Of a stretch of DNA of 64,000 bases, positions 49,633 through 58,418 are shown piece by piece. Under the pieces are notes generated by a model that worked only from the letters and a program-made list of their open reading frames with translations, did no database searches and was not told where the DNA came from. Position numbers and translations under genes: made by a program. The stretch's first letter is position 1. The number at the start of each line of letters is the position of its first letter. Source of the stretch: Bifidobacterium adolescentis ATCC 15703 (GTDB lineage: Bacteria > Actinomycetota > Actinomycetes > Actinomycetales > Bifidobacteriaceae). Location: contig NC_008618.1 in the NCBI RefSeq assembly GCF_000010425.1, forward strand, positions 551,946 to 615,945. The letters run 5' to 3'.

Positions 49633-50613
49633 ATGCGATTCGTGGGAAAGCGGCTGGCGCTGTTCGTAGCGGCTTTGGTGGGCCTGTCCGCGCTGGTGTT
49701 CGTGATGCTGCGCGTATTGCCGGGAGACGTCGCCGCGGTCATCGCCGGCACGAACGCCACCCCCGAACGCATTGCGTCGCTGCGCGCCGAATTCGGCTTG
49801 GACAAGCCGCTCGTCGCACAATATGGCGATTGGATGGCGGGCATGCTGCATGGCGACCTCGGCGTGTCCGCAGTCGGCGGACGGCCGGTCGCGCGGCAGG
49901 TCGCCATGCGCGCCGCCGTAACGTTCCCTCTGATTGTGCTGAGCCTGCTGATCGCGCTGGCGATCGGCCTGCCGCTTGGCTGCGAGGCCGTCCTGACACG
50001 CAATCCGCGGCTGCGCGGCCTGTTCCACGGCATTGCGATCGTGGGCGGCGCGGTGCCCGCATTGTGGGGCGGCCTACTGCTGATCCTGCTGTTCTCCCGT
50101 GGCAGGGGACTGTTGGGATTGCTGCCCGCGCAAGGCTTCCCCGACACCGGCTGGGCCACGCCGGGAAAGGCCCTGTCCTGTCTGCTGCTGCCGGCGCTCA
50201 CCACCGGCATCACAGCCGGCGCGTCCATCATGCGCTACACGCGTGCCGCAGTGGGGGATATGGCCTCATCGCAGGCGGTGGACATGGCCATGGCCTGCGG
50301 CATGACCCGCAAACAGGCGGTATTGCGCGTGGCGTTGCGTCTGGCCACTGCGCAACTGGTGTCGGTGGTCGGCCTGACCTTCGCGCAAATGATCACCGGC
50401 GTGATGGTGGTGGAAAACCTGTTCGCCCTGCCGGGTCTTGGCGCCATGCTGGTCACCGACGTCGGCAACCGCGACTTGGTCGCGGTGCAAAGCGAACTGT
50501 TTCTATTGGCCGCATTCTTCCTGCTGTTGGGACTCGTGGTCGATATGACGCATCGCGCGCTGGATCCACGGCTGAAGGCCTCCGGCGTCGTTTCGGGGAA
50601 GGTGAACGCATGA
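49633..50613 (+). CDS. Peptide ABC transporter permease (DppB type)
   Basis: A 326-residue permease: an N-terminal membrane segment (RLALFVAALVGLSALVFVML) with the typical RVLPGDVAAVIAGTNATPERIASLRAEFGLDKP-type loop, then about five more segments and the EAA-type loop VDMAMACGMTRKQAVLRVAL. ATG 49633 lies 16 bp after the binding-protein stop. Its stop overlaps the next start (ATGA at 50610). Confidence 0.91.
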   Translation: MRFVGKRLALFVAALVGLSALVFVMLRVLPGDVAAVIAGTNATPERIASLRAEFGLDKPLVAQYGDWMAGMLHGDLGVSAVGGRPVARQVAMRAAVTFPLIVLSLLIALAIGLPLGCEAVLTRNPRLRGLFHGIAIVGGAVPALWGGLLLILLFSRGRGLLGLLPAQGFPDTGWATPGKALSCLLLPALTTGITAGASIMRYTRAAVGDMASSQAVDMAMACGMTRKQAVLRVALRLATAQLVSVVGLTFAQMITGVMVVENLFALPGLGAMLVTDVGNRDLVAVQSELFLLAAFFLLLGLVVDMTHRALDPRLKASGVVSGKVNA

Positions 50614-51548
50614 GCAGATCGAATCCTACGCAAACTCCGAACGCTACGGATGGTGAAGAATCAGCGTCCACAACGCCAGCGGAAGCTACTATGAGCACGA
50701 CGGGTGCGGTCGTCTCGTCCATCTGGGCCAAGGCGAGCGGCAGATACGCGACGATCGTCATCGGACTATGGCTGCTGACCGCTGCGGTGTCCTTGGTCTG
50801 GACGCCGTATTCGCTGCTCGACACCGACGGTTTCAACGCGTGGGCCTCGCCATCCGCCGCGCATCCGTTGGGCACCGATGGTACCGGAGCGGATGTGCTG
50901 AGCTGGCTGATGGCCGGCTCCCGCACGAATCTCATGATCGCCGTGCTCACCGTCGTCGTCGCGGCCGCGATCGGACTGCTGTTGGTGGCAGCCATGGTAT
51001 CGCGTTCCGGTGCGCTCGCGTCCACATCGGTGGTGGTGGCCGACGCGCTGATCTCCATTCCGACGGTGCTTATCGCATTGATTCTTTCCGTGCCGTTCGG
51101 CGCGTCCGCCGCGGTGGTCATCGCCGCCTGCGGTTGCGCGTACGGGCTGAACCTGGCACGCATCCTACGGCCCTCCGCACTGCTCGCCGCACGTTCGGCA
51201 TACGTCGAATCGGCATTATGGTCGGGGGCAAGCTCCGTCCGCGTGTTCTTCACGCATATCGTGCCGAACACGCTGCCGGTATTGTGCGTGCAGTTGTCCA
51301 TGAGCGCCGGCACCTCGCTGCTGGCGGAGGCGGGACTCACGTATCTGGGCGTCGGCGTCGGAGCCGGCGTGCCCAGTTGGGGGCATTCGCTGTCCACGTC
51401 CGTGAAATTCATCAGCATCTATCCCATGGCCGTCCTATGGCCCGGCTTGGTCGTCACGATGGTGGTGGTCGCGTTGAACCTGTTCGGCGACGCGTTGCGC
51501 GACGCGCTCGATCCGCTAACCAATCCCGCGTTGAGGGAGGCCGCATGA
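50610..51548 (+). CDS. Peptide ABC transporter permease (DppC type)
   Basis: A 312-residue second permease. A Ser/Thr-rich cytosolic N-terminus of ~50 residues precedes six membrane segments. The family region AHPLGTDGTGADVLSWLMAG near residue 95 and the C-terminal GLTYLGVGVGAGVPSWGHSL are diagnostic. It overlaps neighbours by 4 nt on both sides, showing tight translational coupling in the operon. Confidence 0.91.
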   Translation: MSRSNPTQTPNATDGEESASTTPAEATMSTTGAVVSSIWAKASGRYATIVIGLWLLTAAVSLVWTPYSLLDTDGFNAWASPSAAHPLGTDGTGADVLSWLMAGSRTNLMIAVLTVVVAAAIGLLLVAAMVSRSGALASTSVVVADALISIPTVLIALILSVPFGASAAVVIAACGCAYGLNLARILRPSALLAARSAYVESALWSGASSVRVFFTHIVPNTLPVLCVQLSMSAGTSLLAEAGLTYLGVGVGAGVPSWGHSLSTSVKFISIYPMAVLWPGLVVTMVVVALNLFGDALRDALDPLTNPALREAA

Positions 51549-52375
51549 GCGCCGTCATACGTCATCTGAACATCGCCATCAACGGCAAGCCGATCGTCGA
51601 TGATGTCGATTTGGACATCGCCGACGGCGAACGTGTCGGCTTGGTCGGCTCGTCCGGTTCCGGCAAATCGATGATCGCCCGCGCCATGATGGGCCTGCTG
51701 CCGGCTACCGCACAGGTGACGGGCAGCGTCGAATTGGGTGGTACGCAGATTGTCGGCGCGTCGGACGCAGCGGTCGCCGACCTGCGCGGACGGTACGTGG
51801 GCATGGTGTTCCAGAATCCGTCCGCCGCGTTGAATCCGGTGATGACCGTGGCGCAGCAGGTCGGTCTTCCGCTGTACCTGCATTACGATCTGTCGCTCGC
51901 CGAACGGTCGGAACGCGTCACAGCGGTGCTTGCCAAGGTCGGCCTCGGCGAGGACGTGCTGGTGAAATACCCGCATGAACTGTCGGGCGGCCAACGGCAG
52001 CGTGTCGGCATCGCCACGGCGCTTGTCACTTCGCCGCGGCTGATCATCGCCGACGAGCCGACCACCGCGTTGGATTCGATCACGCAACGGCAGATCGTGG
52101 ACCTGCTCACGTCGCTGGTGGACGAGTCGGGCGCGTCGATGCTGTTCATCACGCACGATTTCGCGGTGCTGAACAGGGCCACCACACGCTGTTATGTGCT
52201 TGAATGCGGGCGGATCGCGGAATCCGGCGATACGGACGCGCTTCTGGACCAACCGCGCACCGACGCGGGACACAGGCTGGTCCGGTCGGCCCGCGCGTTG
52301 TCGTTGCACGCAGGGCAGGATGCCGGGCGGGAATCCGTGCGGAATCCCGCGCAAAAGGAGGTGGACCATGACTGA
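51545..52375 (+). CDS. Peptide ABC transporter ATPase (DppD type)
   Basis: A 276-residue ATPase: Walker A VGSSGSGKSMIARAMMGLLP, Q-loop VGMVFQNPSAALNPVMTV, signature LSGGQRQRVGIATALVTSP, Walker B LIIADEPTTALDSITQRQIV, H-loop MLFITHDFAVLN. It lacks the usual C-terminal Cys-rich [4Fe-4S] motif of many OppD/DppD proteins. It overlaps the DppF-type gene by 8 nt. Confidence 0.92.
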   Translation: MSAVIRHLNIAINGKPIVDDVDLDIADGERVGLVGSSGSGKSMIARAMMGLLPATAQVTGSVELGGTQIVGASDAAVADLRGRYVGMVFQNPSAALNPVMTVAQQVGLPLYLHYDLSLAERSERVTAVLAKVGLGEDVLVKYPHELSGGQRQRVGIATALVTSPRLIIADEPTTALDSITQRQIVDLLTSLVDESGASMLFITHDFAVLNRATTRCYVLECGRIAESGDTDALLDQPRTDAGHRLVRSARALSLHAGQDAGRESVRNPAQKEVDHD

Positions 52376-53144
52376 CGTGAACGAAGGAATGGTGCTGCGC
52401 GGCCGCGGCCTCGACAAATGGTATGGCGCGAAACATGACCGCCGTCAGGTGCTGTTCGGTGTGGATGCGGATGTACGGGCGGGGGAGTGCCTCGCCGTGA
52501 TCGGCGGCTCCGGGTCGGGCAAGACCACGCTGACCCGCGTGCTGCTGGGGCTCGAATCCGCGGACGGCGGCAGCGTCGAATACTGCGGCGAGCCGGTCCG
52601 TGGCGACGTGGCGCACAGTCTGCGCCTGCAGTCCGGATTGGTGTTCCAAAGCCCGTTCGATTCGTTGGATCCGCGATGGCGCATCGGCCGATCCATAGGC
52701 GAGCCATTGCGAATGCATCATCCGGATTGGCCACGGGAACGCGTCGCGGAACGTGTGACCGAAGTGCTGGAAATGGTGAGCCTCGATCCGGGAACGTTCG
52801 TCAACCGTTTCCCTGTCGACCTGTCCGGAGGGCAGGCGCAGCGCGCCGCGATCGCCCGCGCCATCGTGGACAAGCCGAAGATGTTGCTCGCCGACGAGCC
52901 GATGAGCGCCATCGACGTGGCTGCAAGGGTCCGGATCCTCGACGCGTTCGTCGCGATTCGCGAATCGCAGCCCGATATGGCGATCATCATGGTGTCCCAC
53001 GATCTGGGCGTGGTGCAGCACATCGCGGACCGCATTCTGGTCCTGCACGACGGGCGCGCGGTCGAAGTCGGCCCGACGGACCAGGTGCTGGGCCATCCGC
53101 AGGACGAGTACACCAAGCGATTGGTGCAGGCCGCCTCGCTGTAG
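52368..53144 (+). CDS. Peptide ABC transporter ATPase (DppF type)
   Basis: A 258-residue second ATPase: Walker [41 protein letters not shown], signature LSGGQAQRAAIARAIVDKP, Walker B MLLADEPMSAIDVAARVRIL, H-loop IIMVSHDLGVVQHIADRILV. AAAGGAGG precedes ATG 52368. It ends the operon; no good terminator hairpin is seen before the promoter at 53221. Confidence 0.92.
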   Translation: MTDVNEGMVLRGRGLDKWYGAKHDRRQVLFGVDADVRAGECLAVIGGSGSGKTTLTRVLLGLESADGGSVEYCGEPVRGDVAHSLRLQSGLVFQSPFDSLDPRWRIGRSIGEPLRMHHPDWPRERVAERVTEVLEMVSLDPGTFVNRFPVDLSGGQAQRAAIARAIVDKPKMLLADEPMSAIDVAARVRILDAFVAIRESQPDMAIIMVSHDLGVVQHIADRILVLHDGRAVEVGPTDQVLGHPQDEYTKRLVQAASL

Positions 53145-53220
53145 GTGTCGCTCCGCATGCCTCATTCGTGCGCGCCATACCGTCTCGCATATTCGTGGTG
53201 CGTCTCTTTTCTATAACGAT

Positions 53221-53249
53221 TTGACCGATTGCGTGTCGGTCGATATTGT
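53221..53249 (+). promoter_or_regulatory. Promoter of the YtrA-linked ABC cluster
   Basis: -35 TTGACC (53221-53226) and -10 TATTGT (53244-53249) are separated by exactly 17 bp, one of the best sigma-70-type promoters in the window. The -10 overlaps the first two bases of the large palindrome. Confidence 0.7.
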
Positions 53250-53293
53250 TGGTTACATGGTTAGTTAGTTATGTAACTAACCATGTAACCAAC
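53248..53293. promoter_or_regulatory. Perfect 20-bp inverted repeat overlapping the promoter, probable operator
   Basis: The left arm GTTGGTTACATGGTTAGTTA (53248-53267) and its exact complement (53274-53293) enclose a 6-nt spacer. It covers the expected transcription start, about 50 bp before the lipoprotein ATG. No T-run follows, so an operator is likelier than a terminator. The YtrA-type GntR protein encoded at 57187 is the obvious candidate ligand. Confidence 0.75.
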
Positions 53294-53341
53294 AGGATGG
53301 ATGGTCCGGCATGACCGGATGTTCATGATCGGGGGACTGCG

Positions 53342-54097
53342 ATGACGCATGGAACATATCAAAGCCACGGGATGCAACGGCCACGGCGAATCGTGACAAT
53401 ACTGACGGTTCTTGCTTTGAGCATATCGTTGGGCGCGTGCGGCACGGCAGGAGATCGGAAGCAAGAGCAGTCGTCACGGGGCCAGGCGTCCGCCATCAGC
53501 GGCGATGCGGACGCCAACGCCGCGGACGCGTCGTATCGGGACGAAATCGCAAAAATCAAGAACTCCGGTAGCACTGAAGCCGCCCAGATTCTCGAGGACG
53601 GCAAAATCACGGAAGAGGAGTTGGTCCAGCTCGGTTCCAGCTACGCGCAATGCCTGACCTCGAAAGGCATCACAGTGGACGCCGGCGAGGCGCGATACCC
53701 CGGTGGGTCGATCGGCCCGTCCTACGGAGACGACGCGCTTGACAAGCGCAACTTGAGCGAAGATGAGATTGCCGCCACCAATGCCGCTGACGAAGCCTGC
53801 CAGAATGAGACCCAATACAAGAACATCGTCGACCTGTATCTGAGCCTCAAGGAGAATCCCGAGAACGTCGATAACGACCAACTCGCGCGCCAGCAGAACG
53901 ACAAGACACTGGCCTGCCTGAAAAAACACGGCATCGTGGACGACTCCGTGACCGCCGACGCCTACGACGAGCTGGCGACGATGGGCGAATCCGGCGGAAC
54001 GAGCTTCGATGACCTGATCGGCAAATACGCCCTCAAGGACAATCCCGCCTACGACAAACGCAAAGCGGCCATCATCGAACAATGTGGGGCATTGTGA
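53342..54097 (+). CDS. Lipoprotein of unknown function, first gene of the YtrA-linked cluster
   Basis: A 251-residue exported lipoprotein: signal peptide with lipobox LGAC (Cys33), a Gln/Ser/Ala-rich linker, then a helical acidic domain with cysteines at LGSSYAQCLTSKG, AADEACQNETQYK, TLACLKKHGIVDD and the C-terminal EQCGAL, so two disulfides are possible. I recognise no characterised family. The stop overlaps the next start (TGATG). The tight coupling to an adaptor and ABC exporter suggests it is the outward-facing sensor, chaperone or substrate of that system. Confidence 0.8.
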   Translation: MTHGTYQSHGMQRPRRIVTILTVLALSISLGACGTAGDRKQEQSSRGQASAISGDADANAADASYRDEIAKIKNSGSTEAAQILEDGKITEEELVQLGSSYAQCLTSKGITVDAGEARYPGGSIGPSYGDDALDKRNLSEDEIAATNAADEACQNETQYKNIVDLYLSLKENPENVDNDQLARQQNDKTLACLKKHGIVDDSVTADAYDELATMGESGGTSFDDLIGKYALKDNPAYDKRKAAIIEQCGAL

Positions 54098-55263
54098 TGG
54101 CGGGCGGCAAAACACCCGTCAGAGCATGGTCGCATGTTCGGAACCGACGGACGGATGCGGATGGAAAGCGGTGGCCGGCGACGCGACGACGTCAGCCATT
54201 GGCCATGTCGGTCGTCGCGCTGTTGGTGGTCATCGCATTGGCGGCAGGCGTCGGATGCGGATTCCTGCTGGTCCGACCGGCCATACCCCAATCGTTGCGA
54301 TCCTCAACGGCCTCCGGCTCGATCACTGCGGCGAAAAGCCGGTTCGATGATGCCCGAGACGTCACCGTCACGGTCCATACCGGAACGGGGCGCACCGTGG
54401 CCTCGCCCAAATCGGGCACCATCACCGCCTATGGTTGCGCGCCCGGACAAACCATCGATTCCGGAACAAGCTTCATCGCAGTGGATGAAGTGCCGCTGCT
54501 GTCGTTGCATACCGCCGTTCCGCCGTTCCGCGACCTGCAGTCCGGTATGCGAGGCCGCGACGTGGCGGCGCTGAACGCCGAGCTGCGACGGCTTGGATAT
54601 GCGGCCCCCGACGGCGATGCGATGACCTGGGACACGATTCTCGCATACAATGCGCTCGCCGATACCGTCGGCGCGGCACGGCTGGTCAAGGACAACGGGT
54701 GGACGCTAGCCAAAGACGCTTACGTGTGGTTGGATGGGCAATCCGTGACGATCCGTTCCTGCGTTGCCGGCATCGGCGCATCAATCGACGTGAAATCCGA
54801 ACTGTTGACCACCGATTCGCAATCGCAATCGGTATCCGTGACCATGCCGCAGGACGAGGTGGTCGCAGGAGATCGGGTGCTTGACGTGGACGGTCGAATG
54901 GTCGACATGCCGCAACAAACGACGGCAATCACCGACTCGTCGACGCTGGCTGCATTGCTGGGCAGCGACGCCTATCGGCAGGCGTCCGGCACAGCTGAGT
55001 CCTCCGAGAGCGCGTCGGATGGCGCGTCGGATGTGACCTTCACCCTGCAATGGCGTCTAAAAACTCCAATCGATGTATGGTCGCTGCCACCCACCGCTTT
55101 CTACGCGCAACATGATGAACAGGCCTGCGTGGTGTCCGATGGCAAGCCCGTCGCGGTCACCGTGATCGGCTCCCGTTTGGGGCGCTCAATGGCCACGGTC
55201 GATTCCGGCGCGGCATTGGGCAAAGTGCGCACGAATCCGCAAGGAGGCAAACCATGCCGATGA
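54097..55263 (+). CDS. Membrane adaptor with peptidoglycan-binding-like motif
   Basis: A 388-residue protein: basic cytosolic N-terminus, one membrane anchor (residues 37-59, AMSVVALLVVIALAAGVGCG), then an extracytoplasmic part. Residues 100-125 (RTVASPKSGTITAYGCAPGQ) resemble the lipoyl/barrel-sandwich hybrid segment of membrane-fusion proteins. Residues ~147-168 (LQSGMRGRDVAALNAELRRL) match the peptidoglycan-binding domain 1 repeat. Gene order (adaptor, ATPase, MacB/FtsX-like permease) supports a MacA-like role in a Gram-positive envelope. It overlaps the next gene by 10 nt. Confidence 0.75.
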   Translation: MAGGKTPVRAWSHVRNRRTDADGKRWPATRRRQPLAMSVVALLVVIALAAGVGCGFLLVRPAIPQSLRSSTASGSITAAKSRFDDARDVTVTVHTGTGRTVASPKSGTITAYGCAPGQTIDSGTSFIAVDEVPLLSLHTAVPPFRDLQSGMRGRDVAALNAELRRLGYAAPDGDAMTWDTILAYNALADTVGAARLVKDNGWTLAKDAYVWLDGQSVTIRSCVAGIGASIDVKSELLTTDSQSQSVSVTMPQDEVVAGDRVLDVDGRMVDMPQQTTAITDSSTLAALLGSDAYRQASGTAESSESASDGASDVTFTLQWRLKTPIDVWSLPPTAFYAQHDEQACVVSDGKPVAVTVIGSRLGRSMATVDSGAALGKVRTNPQGGKPCR

Positions 55264-55925
55264 GTGATCCCGTTGATTCCACGGGTCCTCTGATGAAGGG
55301 GGATGATGAGCGGACGCCGGGAAAACTGGTGACGTTGCGCGATGTCGGTCACACATTCACTGGAGACACTTGGCTGTTCCGTTCGTTAAATGCTGACCTG
55401 CGGCCCGATCGCGTGTACGCGCTGGTGGGGCCTTCCGGTTCGGGCAAAAGCACATTGTTGTCCATATTGGCGGGATGGGTGAAGCCGTCGGAAGGATCCA
55501 TTCAGCGGCTGAACATCGGGAAAACCAGCTGGGTGTTCCAAAATCCCATCGGAGTGGCGCGCCGAAACGTGATCGACCATGTGACTCTGCCTTATCTTGC
55601 GCGGGGGTTGGATGTGCCGCAGGCGGAGGCATGCGCGCGCGAGCTGCTTGCCCAGTTCGGTCTGGCGGAGCGCGCGTCCAGCGAATACCGGGAGCTGTCC
55701 GGAGGAGAGGCTCAACGGCTCATGCTGGCGCGTGGCGTGGCGTCGGGCGCCGATCTGCTGCTGGTCGATGAGCCGACCGCGCAACTCGATGTACATACGG
55801 CGGATACGGTGAATGCGCGACTGGGCGCGTTGTCAAGACAGGGCATGATCGTGGTGGTCGCCACGCATGATCATCGCACGCGCGACGCCGCCACCGATGT
55901 CATCGATTTGGAGGATTACCAATGA
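55254..55925 (+). CDS. ABC transporter ATPase (MacB/LolD type)
   Basis: A 223-residue ATPase: Walker [22 protein letters not shown]-loop SWVFQNPIGVARRNVIDHV, signature [18 protein letters not shown], Walker B LLLVDEPTAQLDVHTADTV, H-loop VVVATHDHRTR. A 25-residue N-terminal extension precedes the domain. It overlaps the adaptor by 10 nt and the permease by 4 nt, so it is the motor for the permease encoded next. Confidence 0.88.
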   Translation: MPMSDPVDSTGPLMKGDDERTPGKLVTLRDVGHTFTGDTWLFRSLNADLRPDRVYALVGPSGSGKSTLLSILAGWVKPSEGSIQRLNIGKTSWVFQNPIGVARRNVIDHVTLPYLARGLDVPQAEACARELLAQFGLAERASSEYRELSGGEAQRLMLARGVASGADLLLVDEPTAQLDVHTADTVNARLGALSRQGMIVVVATHDHRTRDAATDVIDLEDYQ

Positions 55926-57070
55926 AATCGATGCGGTTGAAAGCGGTGCTGCGTGAGACTTGGCGCAACGTCGCCACTGGTACGAGCCGATGCGCGCTTA
56001 TCTCGCTGCTGCTGTCGATATGCGCGGTCGCATGCATGTGCGCAGACCTGACGCAGATGACGGGGTTGATCGGCGACGCCTGGAAATGGAAGGAATCAGG
56101 TGCCTCCACCTATGCGATCACTTTGCAGGGAGGAATCGACGGCGCGGCCTGCGAAGGGCTGCGTTCCGCGAACGGAGTGTTGGGCGCCGCCGCCCTCCGG
56201 CAGTCGTCCGACCGCGTGCGCATCGCGTCATTGCCCGCGACCGAGATTCCGACATACGAGGCAAGCGCACATGTCGCGCAGGTATTCGCGGCGACAGGGA
56301 TACGGAAGGACAATTCCGGTGTGATCATGTCGACGGCTGTGGCGCGCACGTATGGCGCGCATGCCGGCACGGTGCTGCCGCTCGTCGGTGGCGCACGCAT
56401 GCGTGTTTCCGCGACGTTCGATTGGCCAAGCGACGGAAGGCAACCAACATACGGCTATGCGATTATCTCGCCCGGCAACGATACCAAGGCCTATGACACC
56501 TGTCTGGTCCGTGCGTGGCCGGTTCCCGACGGTATCGAAAGCCTGCTGCGTGTCTCCATTCGCGCCGATGCCGAATCCGGTGTCGGCGCCGCTGCGAGCT
56601 CCACCTCTGCCGGGACGAGTGGAAGCAACGAAACGCCGCATGCGAAAATCAGCCGGATCAATACTATGCTGGGGTCGCATATGCCTGGCCCGGCGGATTT
56701 CGATGCCCGCATCACCCGGTATGCGCCACTGTTGATGTTCGTCATCGCAATGGCGTTGGGGTTCGCATCGGTTTGCATGCGCAGAATCGAGATAGCGAGC
56801 GCGTTGCATGCGGGGTATCCGAAAACCGCGATGCTGCTGCAGCTGTCTTTGGAGACGCTGGCCACGGTGGCGGCGTCTTGCGTGGCATGTCTGCCGGTTG
56901 TCGCGATTGTGCCGCTCATATTGACCGGATCCGGTGACGCGATGCCGGTTGTCGCGATGCTATGCCGTGTTCCGGGCGCCATGTCGGTCGGGATGCTTGC
57001 CGGGACTGCGGTTGGGGGTATGACGATCCGTGAACGGCAGTTGTTCGCCTATTTCAAGGCACGCGCATGA
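55922..57070 (+). CDS. MacB/FtsX-like ABC permease
   Basis: A 382-residue membrane protein: N-terminal membrane segment (CALISLLLSICAVACMCADL), an extracytoplasmic domain of ~240 residues with a Ser/Ala/Gly-rich low-complexity stretch (GAAASSTSAGTSGSNETPHA), then three C-terminal segments. This is the type VII (mechanotransmission) ABC topology of MacB, LolE and FtsX. Such exporters move or extract amphipathic molecules without passing them across the membrane; the substrate here is unknown. Confidence 0.8.
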   Translation: MKSMRLKAVLRETWRNVATGTSRCALISLLLSICAVACMCADLTQMTGLIGDAWKWKESGASTYAITLQGGIDGAACEGLRSANGVLGAAALRQSSDRVRIASLPATEIPTYEASAHVAQVFAATGIRKDNSGVIMSTAVARTYGAHAGTVLPLVGGARMRVSATFDWPSDGRQPTYGYAIISPGNDTKAYDTCLVRAWPVPDGIESLLRVSIRADAESGVGAAASSTSAGTSGSNETPHAKISRINTMLGSHMPGPADFDARITRYAPLLMFVIAMALGFASVCMRRIEIASALHAGYPKTAMLLQLSLETLATVAASCVACLPVVAIVPLILTGSGDAMPVVAMLCRVPGAMSVGMLAGTAVGGMTIRERQLFAYFKARA

Positions 57071-57186
57071 CGTGTGCCGTGTCCTTGAGAGATGCTTCGC
57101 CGGCTGTTCGTTGCCGCATCGCGGCAGACCAACGGTTAGAGTGGATGACGTTGATATTGAACCGACTAGGCGGCTGGAGGCGTCGG

Positions 57187-57552
57187 ATGCGATTCGATTT
57201 TTCGGGAACGACGCCATTGTTCCGGCAGGTGGCCGAACAAATCAGCGAAGCTATCGTCTCCGGTGCCTTCGCGGAAGGCGAACAGGTGCCCAGCACCACC
57301 GAGATCTCGTCCACGTATGCGATTAATCCCGCCACGGTGCTCAAAGGCATGAATCTCCTGGTCGATCAGGGTCTGCTGGAGAAAAGACGCGGCCTTGGCA
57401 TGTTCGTCACCACGGGAGCACGGGAGAAGGCTCGTGACGCCAAACGCGAGGAACTGCTCACCACGCGGGTCGTCGAACTCGTCGCGCAGGCAAAGGCGCT
57501 TGGCATCAGCTGCGAACAACTACAGCGCATCATCGGAAGGACCTATCGATGA
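57187..57552 (+). CDS. GntR-family regulator, YtrA subfamily
   Basis: A 121-residue repressor: winged helix-turn-helix (PLFRQVAEQISEAIVSGAFA, GEQVPSTTEISSTYAINPAT, VLKGMNLLVDQGLLEKRRGL, GMFVTTGAREKARD) followed by only ~40 residues of helical dimerisation tail. This short C-terminus defines the YtrA subfamily, whose genes usually sit directly before ABC ATPase/permease genes induced by cell-wall-active peptides. ATG 57187 follows GGCTGGAGG. It overlaps the downstream ATPase by 4 nt. A site for it is proposed at 53248. Confidence 0.9.
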   Translation: MRFDFSGTTPLFRQVAEQISEAIVSGAFAEGEQVPSTTEISSTYAINPATVLKGMNLLVDQGLLEKRRGLGMFVTTGAREKARDAKREELLTTRVVELVAQAKALGISCEQLQRIIGRTYR

Positions 57553-58418
57553 GTCTGGTCATCAGCGATCTGAGCAAGAGCCGTCATGGAACGTCCCTGC
57601 TCAACGGAGTGAATCTGGAATTACGGAGCGGTGCGATACATGGTCTGTTCGGGCGCAATGGTGCCGGCAAAAGCACATTGCTGAACATCATCGCGAACCG
57701 ACTCGTGGCCGATGCCGGCAGTGTGTCGTTCGACGGCAACCGTATGACGGATGGCGGCGGCATGTGGGAACGTCTCATGCTGATGGACGAGACTTGGCCA
57801 TATCCTGTCGAATGGCGTCTGCGATCGGTGTTCCGTCTGATCTCGCGGCGATACGGCGGATTCGATGATGTGTTGGCGGGGCGTATGATGCAGGCTTTCG
57901 GGCTGCGGCCTGATGCTCGTTTCATGAGACTGTCCACCGGTCAGCGTGGCGCGGCGAAGCTGGTTGCCGCGCTTTGCGCGCCGACCGATATCGTGTTGCT
58001 TGATGAAGCGACTGATGGTCTTGACGCTGCGGCCCGTGACCTGTGTTACCGCTTCGTGATTGAGTCGTATGGCGACAGACCTCGCACCATGATCATATCC
58101 ACCCATCTCATAACGGAGGTGGAGGGACTGGTCGAACATGCCGTGGTCCTCGACCATGGGCGGGTGCTGGAATCCTTCGACATGAACGAGTTGGCACAAC
58201 GTGGGCGGATGCTGTCGGGGCCGGTCGGATCGGTGCGGCGGTACTTGGCCGACAATGGTTTGCGTACGCTGTCGGAAACCGTTCTCGGTGGTCTGCTGAC
58301 TGTCGGCGTGCGTGGCGTGCCATCTGCACCGATGCCGGAGGACGTTGTCATGAGGTCTTTCGATCTCAATGAGTATGTCATCCAGATTACCGGCATGGAC
58401 AAGGGGTATGCGTCATGA
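57549..58418 (+). CDS. ABC transporter ATPase, YtrB-like
   Basis: A 289-residue ATPase: Walker A FGRNGAGKSTLLNIIANRLV, Walker B IVLLDEATDGLDAAARDLCY, H-loop MIISTHLITEVEGLVEHAVV. The signature reads LSTGQRGAAKLVAAL, an atypical LSGGQ with Thr at position 3, as often seen in YtrB/BcrA-like exporters. A C-terminal ~60-residue extension follows the ATPase core. It overlaps the regulator and the permease by 4 nt each. Confidence 0.86.
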   Translation: MSLVISDLSKSRHGTSLLNGVNLELRSGAIHGLFGRNGAGKSTLLNIIANRLVADAGSVSFDGNRMTDGGGMWERLMLMDETWPYPVEWRLRSVFRLISRRYGGFDDVLAGRMMQAFGLRPDARFMRLSTGQRGAAKLVAALCAPTDIVLLDEATDGLDAAARDLCYRFVIESYGDRPRTMIISTHLITEVEGLVEHAVVLDHGRVLESFDMNELAQRGRMLSGPVGSVRRYLADNGLRTLSETVLGGLLTVGVRGVPSAPMPEDVVMRSFDLNEYVIQITGMDKGYAS

